Assembly (NCBI GenBank): GCA_028277985.1
Contig: JANQFG010000167.1
Location: 1 to 64,000, forward strand
Source: a bacterium
Lineage (GTDB): Bacteria; Desulfobacterota; DSWW01
Length of the DNA stretch: 64,000 bases
Reading direction: 5' to 3'
The notes beneath the pieces are model-generated. The model was given only the letters and a program-made list of their open reading frames with translations, searched no databases and was not told the origin of the DNA. Position numbers and translations under genes: made by a program. Numbering within the stretch: position 1 is the stretch's first letter; every line of letters starts with the position of its first letter. Below are positions 53,490 through 63,467 of the stretch, one piece after another.

Positions 53490-53633
53490 AGTACATGTCG
53501 CTCAGACTCTTTCGTATCCATGAGCGACCCCGGTCTTCCTTCAGTCCCGGACAAAATCAGCAAACGCAGACTTCCGTTTCCGGAACCTCGAAGCGTCCGT
53601 CTCCGGCCGTTGCGTGGCGGACAGGAGTACAGC

Positions 53634-56600
53634 ATGCGAACGATTCCAATAGGAAACACTCGACAGCTTCTTGCGCATCGATCCGGCCTGCGCATCACCA
53701 TGGTGGCCCTCTCGGTCTTCCTCCTGCAGACAGCTATGACCCTGGCAACTTCCTCGTCACTCTTCTCGCCGTCCCCTGCGGTAGCGCAGACCCACAGCGT
53801 GGTCCCGGGCGATTACGACGGTGATTGTGATGTGGACCGGGCTGATCTAGACATCATCCTGCTCGATCGGAACAGGCCCGTGAACAGCAGTGCATGCGGG
53901 AGCCCCTGCGACCTTGACGGCGACGGGATGATCACGGTTCTCGACGCGAGACGGCTCGTGCTTCTGTGTTCCCAGCCCCGCTGTGCCATTCTCGACTCCA
54001 CCTGCCAGACGGCCGAGTGCGAAGACGGAGAGACACGCTCCTGCTCCACCGAGTGCGGCGAAGGAACGGAGACCTGTGACCAAGGTGAGTGGCAGACCTG
54101 TATCGGGCCGCTTCCCCAGGAAGAAGTCTGCGACGAGATCGACAACGATTGTGACGGCGAAATCGACGAAGGGGTGCTGAACGCCTGCGGCGAGTGTGGA
54201 CCCCTGCCGGAAGAAATCTGCGATGAAATCGACAACGATTGTGACGGAGAGATCGACGAAGGGGTCCTGAACGCATGCGGCGGATGTGGCCCTGTCCCGG
54301 AAGAGATTTGCGACGAGGTCGACAACGACTGCGACGGCGAAATCGACGAAGGGGTGCTGAACGCCTGCGGCGAGTGTGGACCCGTGCCGGAAGAAATCTG
54401 CGATGAAATCGACAACGATTGTGACGGAGAGATCGACGAAGGGGTCCTGAACGCATGCGGCGGATGTGGCCCTGTACCGGAAGAGATTTGCGACGAGGTC
54501 GACAACGATTGCGACGGCGATGTGGACGAGGGCATCACCTTCGTCTTCTTCGCGGACAACGACATGGACGGCTACGGTGATCCCTTGTCCCCTACCCTTG
54601 CCTGCGAACCGCCTCAAGGTTTCGTGGACGATGATCAGGATTGTGATGACAATGACCCGAATACCTATCCGGGCGCCCTGGAGATCGCAGACAACGGGAT
54701 CGACGAGGATTGCGACGGCGAGGATCTGACCGACCCGGCAGGTGACGCGGTCGCGGACTGGTACGTGGACGGCGATATGCAGCCGGGCGGGGACGGCCGC
54801 TCCTGGGCCACGGCCTTCAACACGATCGAAGAGGCTTTGGACGCCGCATTGCCTGAGGACGAAATCTGGGTCAAGGAGGGCGATTATCTTCTGGAGGCCA
54901 CCGTTGCGATCGACAAGACCCTATCCCTCTTCGGCGGCTTTGCTGGCGTTGAAACACGGCGCGGCCAGAGAGACTGGGAAAGCCATGTCACGACAATCAG
55001 CGGCGAGCAGTTCGTCGGATCCGGTTTCATCATAACGAGCGACATCGTCCTGGACGGCTTCACCCTCACCCTGTTCTTCACAGGTTTTCGCGACAAGGAC
55101 GCGGACACGCCCCAGGGGGCAATTATGATCGACGGCGCCTCGCCCACCGTGTCTCATTGCACTTTCACAATGAACAGAGCGTCGTGGGGAGGCGCGATTC
55201 ACAACCGCTACGCTTCACCCACCATCACCGAGTGCAAATTCATCGCCAACGGCGCGGAGTGGAACGGCGGCGCCATTTACAGCATCTATGATTCCGCTCC
55301 CTTGATCGACCGCTGCGAATTCAGGGACAACCGAAGCTATCACTCCATCGTGACTCAGTACGAGAACTCCTCCGCCGTGATCGACCGCTGCCTGTTCATC
55401 GGCAACCGCGGTGGTATCGGCGCCCACGAAAACTCCTCACCCCTGATCAGCGATTCCGACTTCATCGGCAACGCGGAGTATATAATCGATGTCGGCAGGG
55501 TCATCATCTATTCCTCTGAAGAGAGGGACGGCTCGGCTCCCGTCATATCCGACTGCCGCTTCACCGGGAACCAGAAAGCGGTCAGCATCGGGAACTACAA
55601 GAGCGGAGCACCGCCGACCACGATCACCGGGTGCTACTTCGCCTCCAACAGAGATAGCACCATCGAGACCTACGGTTCCTATGCGGTCATTTCGGGCAGC
55701 ACCTTTGAAGGCAACAGCACTTGGGACGGAGGCGCGATCACGAACAACGTGGCAACGATGGAAGTCAAGGATTCGCTGTTCAGAGGAAACTGGGCGGACC
55801 GGAAGGGGGGAGCCGTCTACAACGAGCATTCGTACTTCTACGCGGTCAACTGCATCTTCCGGGAGAATCACCTCATTCTGGAGCACGGTTGCAGCAGCAC
55901 CGAGGGCGGCGCAGCCATATCCAACCGGGAATGGTCGAACACCCATATTCAGTTCAGCACATTCTGCGACAACTATTTCATCGAGGAGGATTCGAGAGGC
56001 TACTTCTGCCAGGGCGGAGCCATACACGGCACGATCCAGTCGCCGTCCGTCATCACCAACAGCGTGTTCTGGGAAAACGACAACTACAATGCCGTGGGCG
56101 ATCTCTACTCCCGGGTCACGATGACCTATTGTGTGGATGAGGACAGGGGCAATGTGCCTGCCCACCACAACGTGACCGAAGACCCCCTGTTCGTGGACCC
56201 TGCCCGCGGCGATTATCGGCTGCTTCCCGGCTCCCCCGCGATCGATACAGGCACTTCGGACGTTCCCGAACCTCCCTTCCTGCCCCCCACGGGCCTGCCG
56301 GGCACCGATTTCGACGGCCTTCCACGTGTGGCGGACGGGGACGAGGACGGCACCGCCGTCCCGGACATGGGCGCTCATGAGTACGCAGCACACGGCCTGA
56401 TTCGCCCGGACCCTCCCTCCAATACCCCACCCGTCGCTAGAATCGATCATCAGGTGGTTTTCGATTCTCACTATGTCGGCGACGTGGTCGAGTTCGACGG
56501 GAGCCTGTCGAGTGACGCGGACGGAGATCCGCTGGAATACAGCTGGTCCCTGGTTCATATTCCGGGAGGGAGCACCACCACCCTCTCGGATCCGCACAAC

Positions 56601-59600
56601 GAGACCGTCTCCATGCTCATCGACCGAAGCGGGATGTTCGTTGTGGATCTCACGGTTCACGACGGACAGGAGGCAAGCCGGACAGACACGATCGCCATCT
56701 TTCCTTGGAACCGGCGACCTGTCCTCTCGTCGTTTGAAACGGAAACCATCGTCGTGGATCTGGGTGATCCCGTACAGCTGAGTGCCGACCGCTTCTCCGA
56801 CCCGGACAACGATTACCTGACTTACGAGTGGCGATTCTCGGACAGCTTTTTCGGCGATAGCGGTGGAAAGCCCTGGAACAGCCAGATCATGCTCAAGGGC
56901 CTGCGAGGGCCGAATCCCGTCTTCGTCCCGGACGTGCCCGGCATCTACACGATCAAAGTGTATGTCTATGACGAATGGAGCAGCAACCATCTGCATGAAT
57001 TCATCAGGGTCTTCGCCCAGGTGGAATCGAACGACCCGCCCTTCGTCACGTCTACACCCTCCACCGAGGCGGTACTGTGCGAATACTGGGATTACCAGAT
57101 CGCCGCGATGGATACGGGCTACGCGGATTCCCCTCTCACCTATTACCTGGAGCATGGCCCCAACGGCATGGCCATCAACTGGCTCAGGGACGGCCACATG
57201 AAATGGACCCCCACCAAGTCGGACGAAGCGTTCCACCTTGGAGACCATGACATCGTGGTACGGATCGTGGACCAGCGAGGCGCCTTTACCTTCCATGAAT
57301 TCACCATTCACGTGTCGGACGATCCTCCGAGCATCACCTCCAATCCGGTCACGGACGCCAGGGAGGGCGAGCTCTACCGATACTGGCTGAAAACCTTCAA
57401 TTGCCAGGGACAGGAGGCGCTCGCCATCACGCTCGAAGAAGCGCCCGCCGGCATGACCCTCGATCCTGAATCGCTGCTCATCTCCTGGACGCCGAGCGAG
57501 GGACAGGCAGGCGAACACAACGTCACGATTTTGGTTGTGGAGCCTGCTACCGGCGTGTCGGACACCCAGAGCTTCCAGATCACGGTCAGGCCCGGCAACC
57601 GGCCGCCCACGATCACCTCGATCCCTGAGCGCACGGCCACCGAAGGTCAACTCTACAACTATGACGTGGAGGCAACCGACCCGGACATCGGAGACAGCGT
57701 GGGATTCTCCATGCAGGCGGCCCCGCTCGGTATGAGCATCCATCGGGGGACAGGGCTCATCTCCTGGACCCCCTTCGAGAACCAGGTCGGCTTCCAGGAC
57801 GTGACGGTCCGCGTATTCGACGCGGCCGGTCTCTATCAGGACCAGGCTTTCAGGGTTACCGTTCTGGCCGCCAACCATCCTCCGGCGTTCACCTCGACAC
57901 CCCCGGCCGCGGGAACCGAAGGCGAACCCTACACGTACGACGCGGAGGCCACGGACCCGGACCCGCGAGATGTCCTGACATTCGCGCTCGCTGCCGGGCC
58001 CGACGGGATGACCGTGGATGCGGTCACCGGTCTGGTCGAGTGGACACCGACCCACTTGCAGGTCGGGGACAACGTCGTGATCCTGGCCGTGGCTGACGGA
58101 CGAGGTCAGTCGGCGACCCAGACCTTTACACTGACCGTAGCGGACCTACCCGGTGGCGCGGTGAGCATCACCGCTTCGCCTGTCCTGATCTCCCTGCCCG
58201 TCGATACGTCGGACAGCATCTCCTACGGGGTCGCACTGAATGCGGAACCTGCAGAGAGTCACACCGTTTCCTTCACCCGAAGCGTGTCGCCGGACAATGG
58301 CGGGCTCGTGATCGATTCTCTTCTTCCTTCGGGCTGGACCGCAACCGGATCCGCAACCTGGCTCACCACACAGGGCTTCACGGGAAAAACCGTGGGAACC
58401 TACGAGTTGACTGCAACGGCGACCATCCAAGAGACCGGAGTGAGCCGTTCAGCCACGACCGTTGTACATGTGACGAGCGCACAGCAGATTCCGGTCCTCC
58501 GCCCTACAGGCACCTATCCGGATGCCATTCCGGTCTCGACACCATCAGATGTGATCTGCACGGCAAGACTGTCCTCTGATCTCACTCCCACGGCAGTGGT
58601 GCTGGAGGAAATCGACGCGGTCGGCACCGTACTCAGAACCCTGGGCAACCTGGTCGATGACGGCTCGTCCGGCGACCTGCTCGCAGGAGACTCGGTCTAC
58701 AGCAATACCTTCAACCTGTCTTCGGACACGGAGGGAGTGCTTCATCTTCGCGCCAGGGGGACCTTTCCCGGCATGGCCGACCCGGTCTACTCGGATCCGG
58801 GTCGCGTCGCAGTGACCCGATTCCCCACATTCCCGCATCCTTCGGACATGTCCAGGATCGTCACGGATCTCGGCTCCGGCAATACACTCATCGCCAACGA
58901 AGTCATCGTCTCCCTTGTGGAGGGGACCGATCCGGACACGATCGCGTCCATCGTCGAGACGGTAGGAGGCTCGATCGTCGGCTCCATACAGCGGTTCGGT
59001 TGGTACCAGGTCCAGGTCCCGGACACAGGAGATGCGACCGCGGTCAACAACGCCATCACGAATTTCAGATCCCATCCCGAGGTCAGCGCTGCAAGACCCA
59101 ACCTGGTCGGCTCCGTGGACGGAATGGCTCCGAGAGACATATTCTACTTGACCCAAACGAACTTGAAGCAGATCAGGCCCGAGGACGCATGGGTCATGGC
59201 CCGGGGAGAACAGGTGAGCATCGCTGTCGTGGATACAGGCGTGGATGATACGCACCCGGATCTTGCCCCCAAAATGGAACAGGGTATCAACATGCTCTCA
59301 GGCCCCGGCCCGGACAGGACAAACACGGCCGATGAGCACGCCCACGGCACGGTCGTCGCGGGAATCGCGGCGGCAGACACCAATGATCCAGGCGAGAGAG
59401 GCATCGCAGGCGTTGCATGGGACAGCCGTATTCTGCCCATCAAGGCTTGCAGCCAGACCGGACAGTGCCCGGTGTTCGCAGCGCAAGGAGGGACCGCGGT
59501 CGCAATCGCCCTGGGCGCAAAGGTGGTCAACCTGAGCATCGGATGGTCCAGCAGCACGGCGGAGGCAGTCGCAGACTGGATAGCCGTCATGGAGTTTGCA

Positions 59601-60908
59601 GAGGAGGCCGACGCTCTGGTCATTGCGGCGGCGGGGAACACCGGCGAGGGTGTGTTCATCGACTGGCCGGCGGCTCTCCCCTCCATCCTTGCCGTCGGCG
59701 GCACCGAGGCGGATCCGGAAACGGGCGAGAACGAAACGAGATGGATGGACATCATCACGGGAGGCGCTTCAGAATACGGCCCTCTTGTAGACCTCGCCGC
59801 ACCGGCCAGCACCTGGTACACCACGGTCCCGATCACACCATTGACGCAGTACGACGAGATGATCTTCTTCGACGGCTTCGCGATCGAGACCGACTGCGGC
59901 AATGAACAACATCGACAGACCGCGGGGTGTTACCTCGAACCTTACAACGGCGGAACCTCCTGGGCGGTTCCTGCCGTTTCCGGCACGGCAGCGCTCATCT
60001 GGTCCAGGTTCCCGGACTGGTCTCCTGAAATGGTATGGAACCGGCTGGAGCAGTCGGCCGTCCCGCTCCCTGACGAGGGGTTGGGTGCAGGAAGGATCGA
60101 CACATCCGAAGCCGTGTTCAACGGGAGCTTCGAGGCGGACGAGCACATCCCGGCGGACCTCAGGACAAGCTTTTCCGGTTGGGGTGTACACCCCCTGCCG
60201 ACCTACCTGCCCGATCTCTCTACGTATGCATACAGCCCGGTCTACAGCGACGATTTCAACAGGGAATGCTCCACCGGATGGTACTTCTTCGGTTACGAAA
60301 GGGCGGGGACTTGGGACACAAAACCTGGGATCGTCTATGGACAGGGAGGCGGGTTCGTGGAGTTCTTCGAGACCGAGACTTCCACAACGGCCATCGAGCC
60401 TACACACGGAAACCGTCTTGCCTATCTCTCGACGGGAAGGCCCGGAGAGAACTGGGATCACTATGAATCGCACTATCAGGATCCTGACCCGCCTCCGTTT
60501 CTGTACGGCGCCTTCATGGAAACCCATTTTTGCATCCAGCCGGACCAGAGTGTCATCGACATCTCCTTTGACTACAACTTCGTGACAGAGGACTATTCGC
60601 CTGTCCCGGATGGATGTGTCGCCGGGGACCTGTTCCAGTTCTCTTTCGAGATCGACGGAAACCTGGAAACCTTCTTCCAGAACAGTGTCCCTGCCATGAA
60701 GGCTTTCGGCCAGCTCCAGCCCTTGGAGGGCTTCCCGCTCTCAGAGGGTATCGAGGTCTACGAAACCGGGTGGGACAGATTCCGGGCCACGGTACCTCTG
60801 CCTGAAGGGGCCGGGATGGGCACGTTGAGGTTCTATATCCACGATTGGAGCACCTTCAACTGCGACTCCGTCCTCCTGATCGATAATGTGCGCTTCGATC
60901 TGGATTGA
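53634..60908 (+). CDS. 2424-residue secreted multidomain subtilisin-like protein
   Basis: From the ATG at 53634 (AGGAG 7 bp ahead). Order: signal segment (about 10-55); dockerin-like pair (DYDGDCDVDRADLD, DLDGDGMITVLD, about 60-105); MopE-type metal-binding repeats (about 160-300); right-handed beta-helix (about 380-900); PKD-like modules (about 940-1130); four He_PIG Ig-like modules (about 1130-1500); an Ig-like/anchor part (to about 1720); an internal I9/fervidolysin-like propeptide (about 1740-1830); and an S8 subtilisin domain with D1867 (VVDTG), H1904 (HGT) and S2109 (GTSWAVP). About 300 residues, probably a beta-sandwich, follow. The catalytic domain sits near the C-terminus. It is secreted or surface-bound; its target is unknown. 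Confidence 0.87.
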   Translation: MRTIPIGNTRQLLAHRSGLRITMVALSVFLLQTAMTLATSSSLFSPSPAVAQTHSVVPGDYDGDCDVDRADLDIILLDRNRPVNSSACGSPCDLDGDGMITVLDARRLVLLCSQPRCAILDSTCQTAECEDGETRSCSTECGEGTETCDQGEWQTCIGPLPQEEVCDEIDNDCDGEIDEGVLNACGECGPLPEEICDEIDNDCDGEIDEGVLNACGGCGPVPEEICDEVDNDCDGEIDEGVLNACGECGPVPEEICDEIDNDCDGEIDEGVLNACGGCGPVPEEICDEVDNDCDGDVDEGITFVFFADNDMDGYGDPLSPTLACEPPQGFVDDDQDCDDNDPNTYPGALEIADNGIDEDCDGEDLTDPAGDAVADWYVDGDMQPGGDGRSWATAFNTIEEALDAALPEDEIWVKEGDYLLEATVAIDKTLSLFGGFAGVETRRGQRDWESHVTTISGEQFVGSGFIITSDIVLDGFTLTLFFTGFRDKDADTPQGAIMIDGASPTVSHCTFTMNRASWGGAIHNRYASPTITECKFIANGAEWNGGAIYSIYDSAPLIDRCEFRDNRSYHSIVTQYENSSAVIDRCLFIGNRGGIGAHENSSPLISDSDFIGNAEYIIDVGRVIIYSSEERDGSAPVISDCRFTGNQKAVSIGNYKSGAPPTTITGCYFASNRDSTIETYGSYAVISGSTFEGNSTWDGGAITNNVATMEVKDSLFRGNWADRKGGAVYNEHSYFYAVNCIFRENHLILEHGCSSTEGGAAISNREWSNTHIQFSTFCDNYFIEEDSRGYFCQGGAIHGTIQSPSVITNSVFWENDNYNAVGDLYSRVTMTYCVDEDRGNVPAHHNVTEDPLFVDPARGDYRLLPGSPAIDTGTSDVPEPPFLPPTGLPGTDFDGLPRVADGDEDGTAVPDMGAHEYAAHGLIRPDPPSNTPPVARIDHQVVFDSHYVGDVVEFDGSLSSDADGDPLEYSWSLVHIPGGSTTTLSDPHNETVSMLIDRSGMFVVDLTVHDGQEASRTDTIAIFPWNRRPVLSSFETETIVVDLGDPVQLSADRFSDPDNDYLTYEWRFSDSFFGDSGGKPWNSQIMLKGLRGPNPVFVPDVPGIYTIKVYVYDEWSSNHLHEFIRVFAQVESNDPPFVTSTPSTEAVLCEYWDYQIAAMDTGYADSPLTYYLEHGPNGMAINWLRDGHMKWTPTKSDEAFHLGDHDIVVRIVDQRGAFTFHEFTIHVSDDPPSITSNPVTDAREGELYRYWLKTFNCQGQEALAITLEEAPAGMTLDPESLLISWTPSEGQAGEHNVTILVVEPATGVSDTQSFQITVRPGNRPPTITSIPERTATEGQLYNYDVEATDPDIGDSVGFSMQAAPLGMSIHRGTGLISWTPFENQVGFQDVTVRVFDAAGLYQDQAFRVTVLAANHPPAFTSTPPAAGTEGEPYTYDAEATDPDPRDVLTFALAAGPDGMTVDAVTGLVEWTPTHLQVGDNVVILAVADGRGQSATQTFTLTVADLPGGAVSITASPVLISLPVDTSDSISYGVALNAEPAESHTVSFTRSVSPDNGGLVIDSLLPSGWTATGSATWLTTQGFTGKTVGTYELTATATIQETGVSRSATTVVHVTSAQQIPVLRPTGTYPDAIPVSTPSDVICTARLSSDLTPTAVVLEEIDAVGTVLRTLGNLVDDGSSGDLLAGDSVYSNTFNLSSDTEGVLHLRARGTFPGMADPVYSDPGRVAVTRFPTFPHPSDMSRIVTDLGSGNTLIANEVIVSLVEGTDPDTIASIVETVGGSIVGSIQRFGWYQVQVPDTGDATAVNNAITNFRSHPEVSAARPNLVGSVDGMAPRDIFYLTQTNLKQIRPEDAWVMARGEQVSIAVVDTGVDDTHPDLAPKMEQGINMLSGPGPDRTNTADEHAHGTVVAGIAAADTNDPGERGIAGVAWDSRILPIKACSQTGQCPVFAAQGGTAVAIALGAKVVNLSIGWSSSTAEAVADWIAVMEFAEEADALVIAAAGNTGEGVFIDWPAALPSILAVGGTEADPETGENETRWMDIITGGASEYGPLVDLAAPASTWYTTVPITPLTQYDEMIFFDGFAIETDCGNEQHRQTAGCYLEPYNGGTSWAVPAVSGTAALIWSRFPDWSPEMVWNRLEQSAVPLPDEGLGAGRIDTSEAVFNGSFEADEHIPADLRTSFSGWGVHPLPTYLPDLSTYAYSPVYSDDFNRECSTGWYFFGYERAGTWDTKPGIVYGQGGGFVEFFETETSTTAIEPTHGNRLAYLSTGRPGENWDHYESHYQDPDPPPFLYGAFMETHFCIQPDQSVIDISFDYNFVTEDYSPVPDGCVAGDLFQFSFEIDGNLETFFQNSVPAMKAFGQLQPLEGFPLSEGIEVYETGWDRFRATVPLPEGAGMGTLRFYIHDWSTFNCDSVLLIDNVRFDLD
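54120..54540 (+). repeat. MopE 90-bp repeats in a 180-bp higher-order array
   Basis: Five 30-codon units of type ICDEIDNDCDGEIDEGV lie inside the giant gene. Units 2 (54210-54299) and 4 (54390-54479) are almost identical in DNA, and units 1 and 3 share the alternative codon set. The array therefore has an ABAB pattern with 180-bp period, a sign of recent duplication of a two-unit block. The encoded Asp-rich loops are expected to bind calcium or other metals. Confidence 0.85.
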
Positions 60909-61195
60909 GTCGCCGGGCTCTCTTTCGTAGAAGGTGTACTTGTTCACGATGGCCCACGTGAGCGGGAAGAATCGATATCCGTATGCCCGCTCCAAGAGGT
61001 CTCTCCGTGCCAACAATGGAGTCATTCGGTCATACCCGAGGCCTGGGAAAAATCTACTCCCTTTGTTGACACGGCCCCCCCCGGCACCTACCCTGAATTG
61101 CGCCCTGCGGTGGCAGACGAAACTCGGTGAATCCCGGCGCGCCCCACCTGCAGCGATCGTTGTATCCAGGGGGCGAATTCGTCTCCGGAGGTGAA
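60909..61195. other. gap between the giant gene and the glycosyltransferase-like gene
   Basis: 287 bases without a supported gene. It contains TTGACA (61066-61071), 17 bp, TACCCT (61089-61094), a weak promoter about 100 bp ahead of the next gene. Confidence 0.35.
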
Positions 61196-62107
61196 GTGGC
61201 CCGGCTCGGCATGGTGGTGAACCATTTCTCGAAGCGTAGTTCGCCTGCGTCCCACGGAACGCTCCTGGCCACCACCGGCCTGTCCCTGAGGCTGCTCGCC
61301 ATGAATACTGCGGTCGGCCCCATCATGCTTGTAGAGGGCAGCCGAGAGCCGGATCCGGCAATGCGAGACGTTTGCGAAGAGCTCGGCGTGACCTATCACC
61401 ACGAGGGCCGGCAGCTCTCGTACGCCCAGGCCTACAACGTCGGCTGGCAGGGGCTGGACGAGGCGTACATCGGCCTGATGGCAAACGACATCATCCCCCA
61501 CCCGTTGAAGACACTCGAGCTGCTGCTGGAATGGATCGGGCGGCCCGATGTGGGGTGCGCGTTCCCCTACCTCACCTCGAACCGGATACACGGCGGCGAC
61601 GAAGTGCAGCGGGTCGGATTTGCCGGCAGAGGCTCTATCAGTTGCGAGCCCAGCAGCATGACGCTGAACCTGAACGTCTTCAAGCGGAGCGTGCTGGAAG
61701 AGTCCGGAGGCCTTGACGAATCCTACCGGTTCGGTTTCGCCGAGCCGATCCTCTTGATCAAGATCCGCTCCCTCGGATACCGGGCCGTCATGGTGGGCGG
61801 GACGCGCGCCTTCCACTACGATCAGCTGACCAAGGGTCTCGGCGAGAGCGCCCTGACGGAAGACCACTATCGGGCGGACGCCGAGCGCTGGAGCCGTGAG
61901 TACGTCCGGTATGCGTCATCACGAGGGTTGGCGGGAACAGCTTGCTGGCGCTGGCCGTTGGCCACTACAACCGTGACGAAAGTCCTTTGGAGGATCTGCA
62001 GCGGTCTTCCCTGGCTCGCAAGGGCTCGGATGAGGACGGCCCTGATGTGGCTCGAGCCCTGGTTGACCCGATACCCGGCCCGCCTGGGTCGGGCGGGCAG
62101 TTCCTGA
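61196..62107 (+). CDS. glycosyltransferase family 2-like protein
   Basis: About 303 residues from a GTG at 61196 that follows GGAGG; the start is uncertain (GTG 61127 and ATG 61211 also possible). The order of blocks (an opening strand MVVNHFSKR, PIMLVEGSREPDP, YAQAYNVGWQGLDEAYIGLMANDIIPHPLKTLELLLEW) follows the GT-A fold of family 2, with AND in place of a classical DxD. The middle has NLNVFKRSVLEESGGLDESYRFGFAEPILLIKIRSLGYR, also typical. The last 60 residues are Arg/Trp-rich and may be poorly conserved or partly out of frame. The sugar is not deducible. It is a single gene convergent with the UroD-family gene. Confidence 0.6.
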   Translation: MARLGMVVNHFSKRSSPASHGTLLATTGLSLRLLAMNTAVGPIMLVEGSREPDPAMRDVCEELGVTYHHEGRQLSYAQAYNVGWQGLDEAYIGLMANDIIPHPLKTLELLLEWIGRPDVGCAFPYLTSNRIHGGDEVQRVGFAGRGSISCEPSSMTLNLNVFKRSVLEESGGLDESYRFGFAEPILLIKIRSLGYRAVMVGGTRAFHYDQLTKGLGESALTEDHYRADAERWSREYVRYASSRGLAGTACWRWPLATTTVTKVLWRICSGLPWLARARMRTALMWLEPWLTRYPARLGRAGSS

Positions 62108-62110
62108 TGT

Positions 62111-63358
62111 TTATCCGTACACCCCGTATTCCTTGGTGAAGTCTATCATGGCCTTGACGTTTTCCGGTTTGGCGTCGTCAAGCACGGTGGACGCATCCAT
62201 GATGAATCCTCCGTCCTTGCCGACAACGTCGATCAGCTTCTTGCAGTAGGCCCGCACGTCGTCCGGCGTACCCGTTGAAAGGGTGGACAGGGGGACGTTG
62301 CCCCGGATGCACGCGGTCTTGCCGAGAATCTCCTTCGCCCTGAAGATGTCGGTCCTCTCGAACCAGTAGACCGCCTTGCCGGCCGGGATGTCCGCAATCG
62401 TTTCGAGGCGGGAGGTGCAGTCGCCTTCCCAGAGAACCATGGGGTTCAGATCCGCATCGATGAGCCCCACGATGAGCTTCCGCAGCGTAGGCCAGAAGAA
62501 GGTGTCGAACTGCTCGGGCGACATGAAGCCGTCCAAACCCTTGTGGATCGGAATGAACACGCGCTTGTTCCCCCTTCTTACCGCACCGAGACCGAACTCG
62601 AGCATGATGGGGAGCAGCTTCTCGCACGCCGCCAGCACCTTGTCCGGACGTCGGAACATGTCCAGCATGGCCCCTTTGGTGCCTCTGAAGAAGTCGGAAA
62701 GGGTGTCAAAGGGAGCCTGTGAAACACCTCCGATTTGCTGAGGGAAGCCCAAATCCGTTGCCCGCTTCGCGTACTCAACGGCCCCGATCATGATCCGCTT
62801 CGCCTCCTTTGCCGCCTTGACCAGGGCATCGAGGGCCGCTTCGACCTCCGGGCTGTCAAAACCGGAGAAAGATATGAGGCCCATGTAGTAGCTGATGATG
62901 GTATGAATCGGAGGGAGGGTCCCGAAAGGCTCGAGAGCCCCGAAGACGCGCGGCCAGTACATCCGCAGCATGAAGTCGGAAGGATCGAACAGAAAGGCGT
63001 CGTATTCTTCCGCCTTCATGTATTCCCCCTCGACGTACTGATACGTATTCATGGGGTCGCAACCGTGGCCCGGCCATTTGAGTTGCCGGAAATCAAGGGT
63101 CTCGAGTGTCGGGCCCAGGTACCGGATCGGAAAGGGGTTGTCGCACATATCGGGCTGGAACTCGACCATGGTGTCTATACTCGACTTCATGAGCAGCTCA
63201 GAATCGTACATGCTCTCCTCGAAGGTGGTACCGGCATACTTGGCTGGAAAAAACCCCCAGAGGCTCATAACCGGCACCCGGTCCGGAATCCTGAGTGCAA
63301 TCGCGTCTTCGACCCGTCTTTCCCGTTCGTCGTAGAGTTCTTCCGGTGTCTTCCCCAT
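62111..63358 (-). CDS. uroporphyrinogen decarboxylase-family (methyltransferase-like) protein
   Basis: A 415-residue TIM-barrel protein of the UroD superfamily. It starts with RIPDRVPVMSLWGFFPAKYAG and contains GGVSQAPFDTLSDFFRGTKGAMLDMFRRPDKVL, FIPIHKGLDGFMSPEQFDTFFWPTLRKLIVGL and GNVPLSTLSTGTPDDVRAYCKKLIDVVGKDGGFIMDAS. It is too long and too divergent for a haem-synthesis HemE. It fits the group of UroD-like corrinoid-dependent methyltransferases abundant in anaerobes. No corrinoid protein gene lies next to it here. GGAGGG lies upstream of the ATG. It is divergent from the CoA ligase at 63468. Confidence 0.8.
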   Translation of the reverse strand: MGKTPEELYDERERRVEDAIALRIPDRVPVMSLWGFFPAKYAGTTFEESMYDSELLMKSSIDTMVEFQPDMCDNPFPIRYLGPTLETLDFRQLKWPGHGCDPMNTYQYVEGEYMKAEEYDAFLFDPSDFMLRMYWPRVFGALEPFGTLPPIHTIISYYMGLISFSGFDSPEVEAALDALVKAAKEAKRIMIGAVEYAKRATDLGFPQQIGGVSQAPFDTLSDFFRGTKGAMLDMFRRPDKVLAACEKLLPIMLEFGLGAVRRGNKRVFIPIHKGLDGFMSPEQFDTFFWPTLRKLIVGLIDADLNPMVLWEGDCTSRLETIADIPAGKAVYWFERTDIFRAKEILGKTACIRGNVPLSTLSTGTPDDVRAYCKKLIDVVGKDGGFIMDASTVLDDAKPENVKAMIDFTKEYGVYG

Positions 63359-63405
63359 GCTCAGCCCTCCCCTGTCCGGGATTTCCGATTACGCACACGC
63401 CACGT

Positions 63406-63434
63406 TTGACACGCAGGAAAGGTGTTCGATATCC
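63406..63434 (+). promoter_or_regulatory. weak promoter ahead of the last CoA ligase
   Basis: TTGACA (63406-63411), 17 bp, ATATCC (63429-63434). The -35 is perfect and the -10 is poor. It lies about 30 bp before the ATG at 63468. Confidence 0.35.
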
Positions 63435-63467
63435 TCTCTCTTCCATCTCGCCTTTGAGGAGGGTCTC

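Noticed and set aside
54120-54540. CRISPR-like repeat array
   Set aside because: The 90-bp repeats are in frame, encode MopE metal-binding loops, and have no unique spacers.
55437-58055. 872-residue open frame opposite the giant secreted gene
   Set aside because: It is antisense to beta-helix, PKD and He_PIG coding sequence; the composition is that of a shadow frame.
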